A stretch of DNA of 25,506 nucleotides from Dimargaris cristalligena (GCA_027576995.1 JANBQC010000411.1:1-25506), one strand, 5' to 3'. Counted from the first letter of the stretch, positions 1 to 11,063 are shown. A program made the numbers and translations. The notes: generated by a model not told the origin, from the letters alone.

Positions 1-199
1 GGGGCAGGGGTGCATCACAGTCAAGGGTATAAAATATAATAATAGGAAAAACAATATAATAATGAAAATGGAGGAAATATGACTATACTTATCAGGGGTA
101 GGGGCAGGGGCTCATTCACTCATCAGGGGCATATTTCCGATAAGTGCGAAAAATGGATTAAAAATAAAAGTAGGTAAAAAATGTGGTAAGCTTACCACA
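1..199 (+). repeat. Dispersed direct repeat, left copy (5' end cut by window edge)
   Basis: This stretch is clearly related to 24904-25096 in the same orientation. Shared blocks include the 17-mer starting at position 1, a 20-mer at 101-120 (matching 24998-25017) and a 19-mer at 161-179 (matching 25058-25076). Inside the unit the string GGGGCAGGGG occurs twice (1-10 and 101-110), so the unit may itself contain an old duplication. This copy has about 6 nt more than the right copy near position 100. Similarity stops at an 18-bp palindrome (182-199). No coding capacity is evident. It is probably a piece of a transposable element, but the family is not recognised and the true 5' end lies outside the window. 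Confidence 0.85.
182..199. repeat. Perfect 18-bp palindrome at the repeat end
   Basis: TGTGGTAAGCTTACCACA is identical to its reverse complement. The right-hand repeat copy has the related TGTGGTAAATTCACCACA at the equivalent place (25079-25096), where the TGTGGT/ACCACA arms are kept but the centre is imperfect. It marks the point where similarity between the two repeat copies ends. Confidence 0.9.
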
Positions 200-1555
200 A
201 CAGGTACCTGCTCAACCCAGCCTAAGAAACCCATGGCCTCAACCTTGGCCTCAGCTTTGATTGCTTCCCAGTCCGCCACTGCAACCACCTCCACCCTTCA
301 ACCCCCACTAGCATAAGTACCACTAGTGCTACTCTCAGCCCCAGCCTTTCTACTGTCACCAACCCTGCTGTTCCCCAGCCCAGGGCTACCTAAAAATGAT
401 CAAGATCGATACAGCACTGTGTGGGTATATCCTCTACTCCAACCCTCCTCTGTCTATGTTTAACCCCCACCCCATCTATATACTTTACATTTTACTCTGC
501 CCCAGTTGATTCCACATCATCACTTGTGGTGCCTTTCCTGTCACATTGTGGTTCATAGAACTGCCTCATTGTGTTTAACCACCAGCATAAGGCATCCACA
601 TCAGCATGCCTGGTAAATAAACTGATTGGCTCACTACATTATTTACTCTAGGTTTACTGGTTTCATTTAGCTGTATGGTATGGGTAATGCAGCTGGGCTA
701 TATGTAAGATGGCAGTATACAAGGACTCTAAAATTGATAACATGTTAGTTTGTTGAGGATGATACAAATTTATTTAAACAGGTAGCTTATACAGTTGTTT
801 TAGCCCCATTGGCACATCATTTAACTGGCCTGTATTTCAGTCATGCTAATGCAGGAATAAGTTGATGGTGGGTATATTCAACCCCAACATTTGTGGATTG
901 CGATGATGAAAGGGTAAAATATGCAATGGGGGTAAAGTAACTGTTATCCACATACCATTTACTCTAACAAACGGGGGCTTTGTTAAACCACTGGGGTCGA
1001 ATGGATCACATGTGGGGGTATAATTCGACTAGTTTGGGTGGTTCATTATTTATAGTTTCAACTAATCCATTGGAAATTGGGCCATTAAGCAATACCCTTT
1101 TTAAATGCGAGGAGTGGATTCCGTGGCTGAATAATTGCCATTAGTAACGGATATTGAGTTAACAGTCTCATGGGGTTGAAGAAATCTAAATTCGGATATG
1201 TTTTTATTTTTATTTTTGCATAATGGTAGAGGTACTCCAACTCCCTTGTATCATATAAGCCATGCTTCAGACTGTGGGCTGAGTGTATCCCCCCCCCCAA
1301 TCGAGTTTGACATTTCAGTTGATTAAATTGATTTATTAGGGTTACTAATGAAAATTGTGTGTATGTATATATATGTATAATATAAATTATATAAATTATA
1401 AAGCAGGAAAACGGGGCCAATGCGTAAATACAGCGCCACCTCCCCCATTCCAGGACCATAGCTGCAATTTTCGATTAGGGGAGTCCGCCGTGTCTACGAT
1501 TAGGAAGAAGCATTCGCCGTGTCATCTTTAAATAGAGCCCAGGGTAAATATGACA
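200..1555. other. Gene-free stretch downstream of ERG6
   Basis: No convincing gene. Positions about 200-395 read on the + strand as a Ser/Thr/Ala/Pro-rich peptide in two successive frames, as a decayed low-complexity coding fragment would. The rest is AT-rich spacer with a C9 homopolymer near 1290 and a TA-rich patch near 1365-1400. A minus-strand open frame at 1085-1459 (124 codons) covers these simple sequences and has no recognisable domain, so it is not called. ERG6 transcription must end in the higher-numbered part of this spacer; no clear polyadenylation hexamer was seen close to its stop codon. Confidence 0.6.
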
Positions 1556-2692
1556 TTACTCGAGGGGCTTACGGCAGCCTACGGTGTACATGGGGGTGAA
1601 GATACCCATTTTACCACCAGCGACCAAACCATCAGAGGCCGTCAGTAGGACCTTTTGGACTTCGAGGGAGCCCTTGGGGGAGATACCGAGGGTTTCCAGG
1701 ATGCTGATGAAGGTATTGGTGACGGTGTGGCCGATGGAGGACCGGGCGAAACCCCGGAGGGAACTGAACATACTACCACCTTCGAGTTCGACGAACCAGG
1801 GCACTTCGTTACCCACGCGGGTATTGGCCAGATCCTCGTGGAAGAAAATGTCGAATCGGACGTTCTGGAGGGCCTGGATACAGGTGCGGGCGGGGAACAG
1901 TTTGGGGATACCGTCGCCCTTTTCCACATCGAGGATGATCTGGCGCTGACGGGCGTCGGATTCGTCGTACTGGTCAGTGGTGACCCACTCGTAGAGGGCA
2001 AAGGTACCACCGGGCTTCAGGACGCGGAAGATTTCGGAATAGACGCCCTCCAGCTTGGGGGCGTGGCAGGTGGCCTCGATGGCGTAGACGGCGTCGAAGG
2101 AGTTGTCGGGGAAGGGCATCTTCATGAAATCGCCCTTGACGAACTCGCAGTGGTCCTCCTGTTGGTAGCGGACAGCGTACTCGCGGGCGCGCTCGATCTG
2201 GTAGTCGTTGTTGTTGAGGCCGGTGACGTGGCAGCCGGACAGACGGATCATTTCGCGGGCCGGACCACCGACACCGCAGCCGACATCGAGGACCTTCATG
2301 CCCGGGCGCAAACCGGCCAGGTTGGCCAGAAAGTGTTCGTGACGGGCGATGCTGCGCCCAAAGTCCTCACCGATGGACTTGCGGGCGAAGTGGAAGGACT
2401 GGCCCCAACCGTATTCGTAAAAATCGGTGGCCAGGTTGTAGTAGGTGTTGGTGAGGTTGGTGTAAAGCTTGAGACGGCTGTCCTCGTTGTTCAGATCGGC
2501 CCCGGCCTTCTGGTTATCCCAGAACTGCGAGTAGCTGTCTACGGCCTCGGCATGGAGGCTGCTGTCCTTGGAGCGCAGCTTATCGACGAAACCCTCGGAG
2601 GAGGCGATGACCTTCTCGCCATGGAGCTGGGTAGAGAAGGACTTGTCGGCCTGATGGGAGGAGGAATTGGTGGGTTCAGCGTGAGGGGCCAT
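1556..2692 (-). CDS. ERG6: Sterol 24-C-methyltransferase
   Basis: A 378-residue SAM-dependent methyltransferase of ergosterol synthesis. It transfers a methyl group to C-24 of zymosterol-type sterols and is expected at the ER or lipid droplets. Visible motifs: the sterol-methyltransferase signature YEYGWGQSFHF at 92-102, the SAM-binding glycine loop LDVGCGVGGP at 135-144, YAIEATCHAP at 203-212, LYEWVTTD at 233-240, and a C-terminal domain of the SMT type up to residue 378. The length matches fungal Erg6 (about 375-385). The start codon lies in a good context (CACCATGG on the minus strand) and no intron is needed. Codons are strongly biased to C/G at the third position, which creates a long antisense open frame that should be ignored. 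The upstream sequence is pyrimidine-rich on the sense strand. The gene is divergent from the SulP gene, about 2 kb away. Confidence 0.97.
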   Translation of the reverse strand: MAPHAEPTNSSSHQADKSFSTQLHGEKVIASSEGFVDKLRSKDSSLHAEAVDSYSQFWDNQKAGADLNNEDSRLKLYTNLTNTYYNLATDFYEYGWGQSFHFARKSIGEDFGRSIARHEHFLANLAGLRPGMKVLDVGCGVGGPAREMIRLSGCHVTGLNNNDYQIERAREYAVRYQQEDHCEFVKGDFMKMPFPDNSFDAVYAIEATCHAPKLEGVYSEIFRVLKPGGTFALYEWVTTDQYDESDARQRQIILDVEKGDGIPKLFPARTCIQALQNVRFDIFFHEDLANTRVGNEVPWFVELEGGSMFSSLRGFARSSIGHTVTNTFISILETLGISPKGSLEVQKVLLTASDGLVAGGKMGIFTPMYTVGCRKPLE

Positions 2693-4709
2693 GGTGTTTG
2701 TAAGTGTGGGGGGAGGGTATATGCGGATGACTTAAACGGAGGAGTTGGGACTGGGTAGAATAGGCACTGCTAGTGTGAAGCTGGGGCAGTGGTGGTGGGG
2801 TGATATACAATAGAAGCGAGAAAAAAGGAGAAGATAAACTCTTAGACAAGCGGCCGTCGGTAGGCAAGTACTTATTAGACAGACGATATGGGCGGGGGTC
2901 AGCAATATCGCATCAGAATAGAATAGAATAGATATTTGATTAGAAGTGAAGGGTTCCCTATGATTGAACTAAAGGCACACCAGGAGGTTTGCATGAACCA
3001 ATAGTAGCGCCGTATTGCAGGGTGACCCAATGCAGTACCTGCTCCCTGGGCCTATGGGGCCATTCCAGCCCAGCCTGCCATTCGCGGGCCTCAGTATCAT
3101 TCGATGTCCCAATATGGCAATTTGCCTCACTTTAATTCTATGGGCCGTTAGTTGCCGTTAGACTTACATTCACATTATATGGGCGGTTGGTGGTTAGACA
3201 CTCTGTGCTGTACTGCCTCATTAACCCACCTGGTACAGATTATAGTTCCTAGCTAAAGGCTTTCACAAGCCAATACCCACACTACGGCCCAGGATCACCC
3301 TTTCGACTTCTTCACACCATGCTGGTCTCTGGGCCCATTGGGCTGGGCGGTCTGCCAAAACACGCCAGCTCTTTCTCTGTAATTTTACTTTCTTACTGTC
3401 CATTTGAAACACCTCCCCCTAGAAATATTGATCACAATAAAAGCCTCCCACCATGGCCAATTCGACCTAATAAATCAGGTTCCCTGACCACTAGGCCACT
3501 CACCATCACACCCCTGAGTATTCACGGAGGTGGAAGGAGGTCTCCCCCCTCTTACAGCCGTCCTTTGTGATCTAGGGAGTGTCTTCATTATCCCCAGCGC
3601 TGATTTCCTCCGATGCGTATGTACCGCGTGACTTAACGACATGTACCTGCAGCACTGACCTCCTTGCTTGTTACCCGGTCCCAACCCTGGCGGTGTTCTA
3701 ATCCCCCCGTCCGCCAGTGAAATACCTCAGTGGCCCCCTGGCTGACCTGCATCGGTGGGCGGTGACTGTCTTTTAGATCCCAACCCCATATACTCATTCC
3801 ATCTGCCTCGACAGCTTGATTTTCGATTGGCCAATTTTTCTTGGTCTATTTTATTAATCGGATTTTTTTTCGGATATATATATATAGCATTTGATTCGGC
3901 GAAACCTCGACCGTCATTTGCCTGAAGTTTATCTCACCCTCACTATGCCCGATCCCACATCAAAGCCTACCCGCTCACCTACCAGGTAAATATCCGCCGC
4001 AACTAAATCGCCCCCTTTTCAGCGCTCTTGGTCGATTCTAATCAGCTCTGGTAAGTAGCGCCACCTGATCTTAAATCGGCACTAGGGACCCTTCCATCCT
4101 TGACAGCCTGATATCCATCCATGCGGCGGGGGTTGTTAGTTGATGGGCTCCATGGTGGCCAGTGTTGTGGATAATAAATCACCCCAGGACGGGTCATACT
4201 ATCTACAAAAAAGCAGCAGGGAGGTGGTGGGTGGATAGATTCTGGCGTCATAGGCTCACAAGGGAATGCGAGAAGAGCCCTGGCGGAAACAGAGGGTGGA
4301 TTGGCGGCTTAATAAATACAATGGTCAGTGGGCCGGGGCCCCACTGTTCATCATTTCCAACCCTTTCTCTTCTCCGCTCTGTAATATCCACGGCCTCCTT
4401 GAGCAGTATATGCGGTTCATTAAGACTCCTCTCCCCTTGCAATAACCTCGCTATCTGGCCACTACTGTGCATATATTCAATGTCCGCGTTCCATGCGGTT
4501 ATCCTAGCAAACGCCCCTGGTCATATATAGCCTCTGTTTTTTCAAATAAGCCAAACTCACTCCCTCTACTCTACTTTATCCTTCCTCCATTCCCCTAATC
4601 CCATTGTGTGTATTTCTCTACTTCTGTTGTCTTTTCGGTAGTTGTTTGAATAGTCTGTGCTTGTAAAGCCTCCTCTCGTCATTTTCCTCGCACATACCTG
4701 CGTGCTGAC
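2693..4709. other. 2-kb intergenic region between divergent ERG6 and SulP genes
   Basis: No gene is firmly supported. The ERG6-proximal part is pyrimidine-rich on the minus strand and holds an AGAAT pentamer tract near 2916-2932 (TTCTA-type on the ERG6 sense strand). A TATA run at 3874-3886 is followed about 60 nt later by ATG at 3944, a 13-codon open segment (MPDPTSKPTRSPT) and a GTAAAT donor-like site, then a CTG/GTAAGT donor-like site near 4051. This resembles a promoter plus 5' exons, but no continuing frame was found. The last 150 nt before 4710 are C/T-rich (CTCTACTCTACT near 4565), as before other genes here. Confidence 0.5.
4524..4529 (+). promoter_or_regulatory. TATA-like element upstream of SulP gene
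   Basis: TATATA lies 181 nt before the SulP start codon. A pyrimidine-rich stretch runs from about 4540 to 4700, as expected for a fungal core promoter and leader. The assignment rests on position and composition only. Confidence 0.35.
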
Positions 4710-7044
4710 ATGGCTAACCAACCAAGTAAGTTCCCAGTGGTCGTCAAACAGGCCGGTTTGACCTCCGTTTTCCCTTTAAACGAAGCCACGCCGTCCATAC
4801 CTTATTTAAGTCATTCACCACCCTGCTTAGACCCAGCCCCTCCGCTTATCCTAACCGCTTTGGTATACTCCCCCTACTTCTCCCCCCCCCGTCATAGATA
4901 AAACTCCGCCCACCCCGCCCACTATAGCGACTAGCTCGCTCCTCTCCCGCCGGTCCTCCCTTCACCAAGTCTCCTTCAGCCCTCTCCCCCAGGGCACTGG
5001 CGACCGCGACGAAGGCCATTACCGTTACCCTCTTACCCCCGGCTTTCGAACTACCCCTATACTCGAACCCAACCAGGAGGACGACGAGCCTAATGAGGAG
5101 CAGCCCTGTCTCTCCACTCCTGGCACTGTTGAAGAGGGCGATCCATCGGGTCCCAGCCGGGACAAATCCACCATAGCCCGCTTCGCCACTCGTTTACGCT
5201 ACTACGTGCCCATCTTCGGCTGGCTCCCCGAGTACTCATGGTCTTACCTGCAAAACGACTTACGCGCGGGTCTGACCGTTTCCTGCCTCCTCATTCCCCA
5301 GGCCCTGTCCTACGGGTCGCTGGCCAAGCTTAACCCCATTAACGGTCTCTACACCGCCCTTATCCCCAACTTCATATACGGTATTTTCGGTACTTCGCGC
5401 CACTTGGCAATGGGCCCCGAGGCCCTCATTTCCACCCTCGTCGGTACCATTGTCGCCGATTACCAGCAGACCGTCAACCACCAGGCCAATGGCGAGGGCC
5501 TGCTTGACTCCCAGGGGATAGCCCGCATCCTCTGCTTTCTGGTGGGCGCCATTACCTTCGCCGTGGGTATCTTCCGCCTCGGCTTTCTAGACTCTATCCT
5601 GTCCAAGGCCCTGCTGCGTGGGTTCGTTACCGCCGTCGCTTTCGTGATTATTTGTGGCCAAATGATTCCCCTGTGCGGTCTCGACCGTATTCCCTCGAAC
5701 TTGCCCACGCACGCTAGTCCCATCGACCGGGTGAAGTTTGTGGTTCAGCACTTTTCCCAGCACCACAGCCTGACCCTCTGGGTCTCAGTGGGCTGCATCG
5801 CCTTCTTAGTTCTGTCCACTTTGGTCAAACGGCGGTTCAAGCGGGTCAATTGGCTGCAGCAGATCCCGGAAATCCTGGTCACCGTACTGGCTTCCACTAT
5901 TCTCTGCTACATCTTTGACTGGCACCGGCAAGGCCTGGCCATTTTCGGAAATGTCGACGCTGCCTTCCCCATGCCTGCCTTGCCTCAGCTCCCCGAGCCC
6001 ATCTTCTACAAGGACATTATCACCTCATCGATGCTCGTCTCCATTATCGGTATCGTCGAGTCCATCATTATTGCCCGGGAGTACGCCAGCAAGAACCACT
6101 ATTCCGTCTCGCCCAACCGTGAGCTCGTCGCTCTAGGCATGGCTAATATGGTGGGCTGCGTCTTTGGCAGTTTCCCTGCCTTCGGGTCTCTGGCCCGCAG
6201 TCGGCTGAATGACCGGGCCAAGGCGCGGACCCAGTTGTCCGGTATCATATCGGGTGCCATTGTGCTTCTGACCATCGTCCTCCTCCTCCCGTTCTTCCAC
6301 TACCTACCCAAGACCGTGCTCAGTGCCATTATCTTTAACACTGCCCTGTCGCTTCTCACCAAGACTCCCCGCGAGCTCAAATTTTTGTACCAGGTGGGTG
6401 CCTGGGGTGACATTGTGCTGCTCTCCCTTATTTTTGGAGCCACGATGGTGGTCTCGGTGGAGGTCGGCATCCTGTTGGCCGTCACCCTATCTCTCATGAA
6501 GGTGATCAAAAGGACCACCATTCCGCGTATTACCATTTTGGGCCGAGTGACCGGTACCAAGGATCAGTTCGCGCCCGTGCCGGACTTCCCTGATACCGTC
6601 GAGCACGTGGAAGGTATCATGATGGTACGCATTGAGGAGCCCCTTTTCTTTGCCAACACCGGACAACTGCAGGCCCGTTTGAAGCGCCTGGAGCTTTTCG
6701 GTGACCTGACCGTCCATCCGTCCGAGCAGGCCCGCCTGGCCCCCGCCCAGGCGGTGGTATTTGATGTGGAGAACATGCCTGACGTGGACGCCAGCGCCCT
6801 TGCCATTCTCAAGGAAATTGTCGAGTCCTACCATTTGCGTAAGGTTGTGGTTTGTTTCGTTCAGCTGCACCCGCAGCTCTACGTGGCTTTCGACCGTTCC
6901 GGCCTGACTGCGAAGATTGGTCCGCAAATGTTCTTTCCCCAGGTGACCAATGCTCTACACTACATTGAACAGACCCGGTCCTTTGGATCCGTGACTAGCG
7001 CTGACCTCCAGGGCGACACCGATAGCGAATTTGCGCCCTACTAA
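4710..7044 (+). CDS. SulP/SLC26-family anion (sulfate-type) transporter with STAS domain
   Basis: Spliced gene, exons 4710-4725 and 4898-7044, encoding about 720 residues. The first coding exon has only 16 nt. Its GTAAGT donor, a CTAAC branch-like site at 4851-4855 and a CATAG acceptor remove a 172-nt intron, and the joined frame runs to the stop; without splicing the ATG frame stops at 4901. Residues 1-105 are hydrophilic, acidic and Pro/Ser-rich (cytoplasmic). A polytopic membrane domain follows, with SulP hallmarks: QALSYGSLAKLNPINGLYT near 140-158, MGPEA near 177-181 and GSFPAFGSLARSRLN near 429-443. A C-terminal STAS domain spans about 574-697 with VVFDVENMPDVDASAL. The family moves sulfate or related anions across membranes. 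Substrate and location (plasma membrane or vacuole) cannot be read from sequence; the protein is nearer in size to the shorter fungal SulP proteins than to Sul1/Sul2. No neighbour suggests a sulfur cluster. Confidence 0.92.
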
Positions 7045-7849
7045 GTGAAATGGCCTCCCGTCGCCCTTAGCTTTGGACCCCCCCCCTTTTATACTTTTAT
7101 ACGTGTCTAGTACTTTATTTCGATCTATACTTATAGGCCGCACAAACATTAGTGATTACTCTGGTCCTTCAAATGAGGGCTCATTTATCACAATTGTTTT
7201 TATTAGTATTATTAGTTTATTTGAAGAAAACCCATATAGTGCCTGTCGCTCTTACTGGCTTTCCTCACTTTTGACCAATTTGTAAACGTTTATTGTGACG
7301 CTGATGGATTCTTACCAGCGAGCTTTCACCCCAAGGGTGATTTTAGTTCGTGGAAACCACTTGAATCTAGGTATTTTTTTAAATACGCCATTAAACTGTG
7401 GACCCGTCTTACCCCACCGTTTTTCGTTTTTGAACATTAAAGTACTGGCCGTTGTATACATTGCTAAAATTGGTGTAATGTTCTGGGGCATACTAGTATA
7501 GGAGGTAATGGTCGACTGGGATAGACTATTGATTAATCAGCCACGACCTAAATACATGATACCAATAGGCGTCTGATATCCACATTATGTAGCTTCCAGC
7601 CCCGAATTACTTTCACCCTACACCTTATTCCCTTTCCCTTTCGCTATCCCATTCGGAGACCAGATTTCTTCTTTCTCTTTTTATTTTTTCACTTAATTGC
7701 CTGGCTTACCTTAGCTACTCCACCTCTGTCGCAGCCCCCATCTCCTTATTTTCTCCATTTCTGCGTCTGTGTCTATCCCCGCACTATCCCAGTTCCTGTG
7801 TTTATTATTCGGCGACTTAGCTACCTACTTACAAATAACTCTTACACCC
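7045..7849. other. Intergenic region between SulP and NAS2 genes
   Basis: Holds the 3' end of the SulP transcript, with a C9 run at 7078-7086 followed by T-rich sequence, and the NAS2 promoter. From about 7590 to 7800 the + strand is markedly C/T-rich, like the leaders of other genes here. Short open frames (for example 7295-7501) show no domain or codon bias and are not called. Confidence 0.6.
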
Positions 7850-9310
7850 ATGGACGCCGCTCGAGAACTCCTTGACCGAAAAGACATTATCGAGAACCAG
7901 CTCCGGACTCTCGAAGCCTCGCTTCACAAGGTAAGCTGACCTAAACCAATAGGTGGTGTACCCAAGGTGTACGCGGTCAATGGGGCGGGGGGTATATGGA
8001 GAGGGGGGAGGGAGTCTTGACCACCTGGTCTCGTAGGTTTGGCCACATTCGGAATGCACACTTTAGTTACCCGACTGACCCTGTCTAAACCGCCCTTAAC
8101 ATAATGATTGTTGTTTTTTATTTATTTATTATGGACGGTTGGTAAACTCGGACCGGCGGTTTGTTTAGCAAGGGGTCGGGCTTAATGATCCCCTGATCGA
8201 TGCGGAGGGGTTTCCCCGGGCGGATATCGACGTGTCGGCTGTCCGGGTTATCCGGGTCGAAATCCTTAAACTGCGGAATGATTTGAAGCAGTTGATGGCC
8301 GATATGGAACAGTGCCTGTATGAGGTTCATAGCAAGGCCCAGGCCACCGCGGTTCAGCCCCCCCCGAAATCCGAAACACGTAAGTTGGATATATACCTAT
8401 CTGGGTTTATAGTGCACTTCACGAGTTGGTTTGATGATGATGGTGATGATGATGAATTTTTCGTGTGGTAGCTGGACTCCGTATCCTTCTTGAGCTAGAT
8501 GATTTTAGTTGACCTAGCTCAATAAGGTGGTAATCCTATTTGCATTTCCATCTTCGTTTTAGCCGAGAGCATCCTTCTGCCGTTTGCCGTGATCAATAGC
8601 GTGGCCCGGAATTCACCTGCTGAACGCGCGGTAAGTGCTTCATTATCATACAGCTTAAATTTTGAGTCTGTAGCCGTGTCTGTATAGTCTACCCCGCCCA
8701 CTTCCCTTCCCTTCATTGTATTCGAAAAGGGCATCCATACGATAAGTTTAAGTTGATTGTTGGACATTGGTTAAGTAATTCTAAACTTTATTTAGATCCT
8801 TGACTCACTTCGCCCCCCCTCCTTCGCTATTACTCCACACTGTATTTTTTTATTATTATAACCCCCTTATTGGCTTAATACCCTAAGGGCCTGGTTAAGA
8901 ATGACCGCCTCCTTCGTTTTGGTGGTATTGACCACACTAACCACGAGAATCTGCAGGCGTTACCCGGTCAAGTGTACCAGTCGCTCAACCAACCCCTGGC
9001 CCTCCGTATCCAGCGCACATCCACCACTACGTCACCGGCTGAAACGACCATTGAACTGGAGCTGGTACCCGGTCCCTGGGAGGGTAACGGCTTTCTAGGG
9101 TAAGTTTTTGGTGGCCAGCTTGGCTTATGTAAATACGGGGAGTATATGTGAATATAGACAGGCATATAATCAATGTAGCGAGGTGGACATGCCTCGCGCC
9201 TATTAACATCCCTGGCGATTACTAACGATACCCATTCGAATTGTGTGGTCTTATCCCATTAATTGTATTATGCCTAACGGGCCTGCAGATGTCACATTGT
9301 GCCCATATGA
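7850..9310 (+). CDS. NAS2: 26S proteasome assembly chaperone Nas2 / PSMD9 (p27)
   Basis: Five exons: 7850-7930, 8169-8379, 8563-8630, 8888-9099, 9289-9310. All phases agree, giving 197 residues. Donors are GTAAG and acceptors are TTTAG, TTTAG, CTAAG and CTGCAG; intron 4 has CTAAC at 9274-9278. The protein matches the PSMD9 plan: an N-terminal helical region (MDAARELLDRKDIIENQL), the family block GVGLNDPLIDAEGFPRADID encoded at the start of exon 2 (about residues 29-48), a second helix, then a PDZ domain (about 100-185) starting LLPFAVINSVARNSPAERAG, and the typical short C-terminal tail GCHIVPI encoded by the 22-nt last exon. Nas2 binds the Rpt5 C-terminus and assists assembly of the Rpt4-Rpt5 module of the 19S base. 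The length is close to yeast Nas2 (about 220). Intron 2 carries a GAT-type microsatellite (about 8432-8455). Confidence 0.93.
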
Positions 9311-10215
9311 TCAGATTACCGCCGTCATTATGGACCTGCGGGAGTTTTGTCAATGCCATTTTCGAGCCATACGTGGCGTTGTTTGAGGGGGTTGGGCATG
9401 TAAATCGACTAATATTACCATTAGTTAAGGGATAGGTAGCCCACATTTTTTTAATTTTATTTTCATTTTTCACACCCATCCCCAACTACTTTCTGCGCAT
9501 CTCTGCCCCCAACAGGAAATGGGTTTCACAATCCGTTTATTGATTTATTTGCTTTTCCCCCGCCCCCCTTCACTTATCAATTTAATGATAATCCAAACAA
9601 GGGCATGTCAAAAATAATAAGTAAACACCCTAGATGGTTCTATATTCTTCTATACTTTTGCGCCTTGGGCTTAGCTAGGTGTTACGGTAAGGGCGAGTCT
9701 ATGACGAAGGAGGGTAATCCCGATCCGCTGGTATCGCCAACAGCTTCCCCATTCCGAGTTTTACGCTCAACACCACTTATTATCTGAACATCTTCGGATG
9801 CGCGAGAGCAATGTATATACACCTATATTTGAACCGGGTTGCTGGGGCCTATATACGGTGTTGACAGCTACCCATTCTGTACAGCCCGCTTGCTGGATAC
9901 ACCACCAGCATTGCAAGTAGGCGGCGAATCCCCATCGCAAGTGATAGCACGATTAATTTAAGTATGTCGGCCACAAATACACACGCACAAGTATCCATAT
10001 TCTTGCTCTCTCTCTATATATACGCAAATATATATATAGCATTCGTTTGAATATCCCCTCTACTGCCCCACCCTCGTTAGACACAGTCGGTAAATCTCAA
10101 CAAACGAAGGGATATGGTAAATAATAACAATAATGGTCAGGAGATAAACAAAAGGGCAATCCAATGCGAGGTGGGGCCTACCCTACGGGTTAGTCGATCA
10201 CACCCCTTCTCTCAC

Positions 10216-10237
10216 CTCTCTCTCTCTCTCTCTCTCT
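10216..10237 (+). repeat. CT dinucleotide microsatellite
   Basis: About eleven CT units in a row on the + strand, in the NAS2-kinesin spacer. Confidence 0.9.
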
Positions 10238-10911
10238 TCTTGTTCCTTTTTACCCGCTTCGTACGGTCGGGTGTCGTTCGGGTCAAGGCGGGGGAAGAAG
10301 GAGGGAGACGTCAACATGAAGCCATTCGAGATAATACGCCAAGTCCGGTGAATAGACATTAGAAAAGTAGATGAGTGAGTGAATGAGGGAGAAGGGTGCG
10401 GGGAAAGAATGAGGTAAAGTAGGAGGGGGGTGAATGGCTAAGCGTCGAACCGCACCGTGATGCAGAACTCGTTCGCGACCTACAATGGGGGGGGAAGACT
10501 CTCCCTATTATGCCATTACCCCTGGTGATTATTCGGCAGTGTAGGCGTCGGCCAGTTTGGGTATGTCTCTATTTCTCTCTCTCCGTCGAATGATCCCTCC
10601 CCGTGCGCCGGAGACACGCGTCATAGCCGGGAAGAGTTACAACATTACCAGCTAACCGACGGGTGGTTTTTGGTTTACATGTCGGCTGGGGACTTAGATT
10701 AACCTGGACCTGGTAAGTTAGTCATAGTTTTTATTGGGGGAGGCAAAGTGATGATGGGCAGCTGCTCCCTGGCACACACTCCCTAGTACATCAACCAAGG
10801 CATAGAGATATATATAAATAAATAATATATATATATACTCACTGCCCTCTTACATAAGGGTTTCCTTTTTTCGTGCTTAGTACATGGGTATGCCACTTGT
10901 TTCGTATCAGT

Positions 10912-10953
10912 CATTCATTCATTCTTTCGTTCGTTCGTCCGCTCGCTCGTTCC
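10912..10953 (+). repeat. Degenerate tetranucleotide tract (ATTC/GTTC/GCTC)
   Basis: Successive units of CATT/CATT/CATT, CGTT/CGTT and CGCT type form a diverged 4-bp microsatellite. It causes an artificial open frame with no ATG at 10873-11148. Confidence 0.75.
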
Positions 10954-11063
10954 GTTGAATTTTCCTTCTATTCCCCTGTGGCTATTGATTCAACCTCCGC
11001 CGACGTGACTTCTCTGGGCCCTTTTGAAACTCGGAATTCCCAACCCGGTGCCCCGCGCTGCTT

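Noticed and set aside
1085..1459. 124-codon minus-strand open frame
   Set aside because: Built on TA-rich and C-run simple sequence, with no domain and no GC3 preference.
1655..2758. 367-codon + strand open frame opposite ERG6
   Set aside because: Codon-register antisense shadow of a strongly GC3-biased gene. The peptide is Gly/Val/Asp-rich with no domain, while the minus-strand product is plainly Erg6.
4162..4530. 122-codon + strand open frame upstream of SulP
   Set aside because: No domain or codon bias; overlaps the SulP promoter including its TATA-like element.
5206..5208. GTG as the start of the SulP protein
   Set aside because: GTG is an internal Val codon. The frame continues upstream through exon 2 to an intron and an ATG at 4710.
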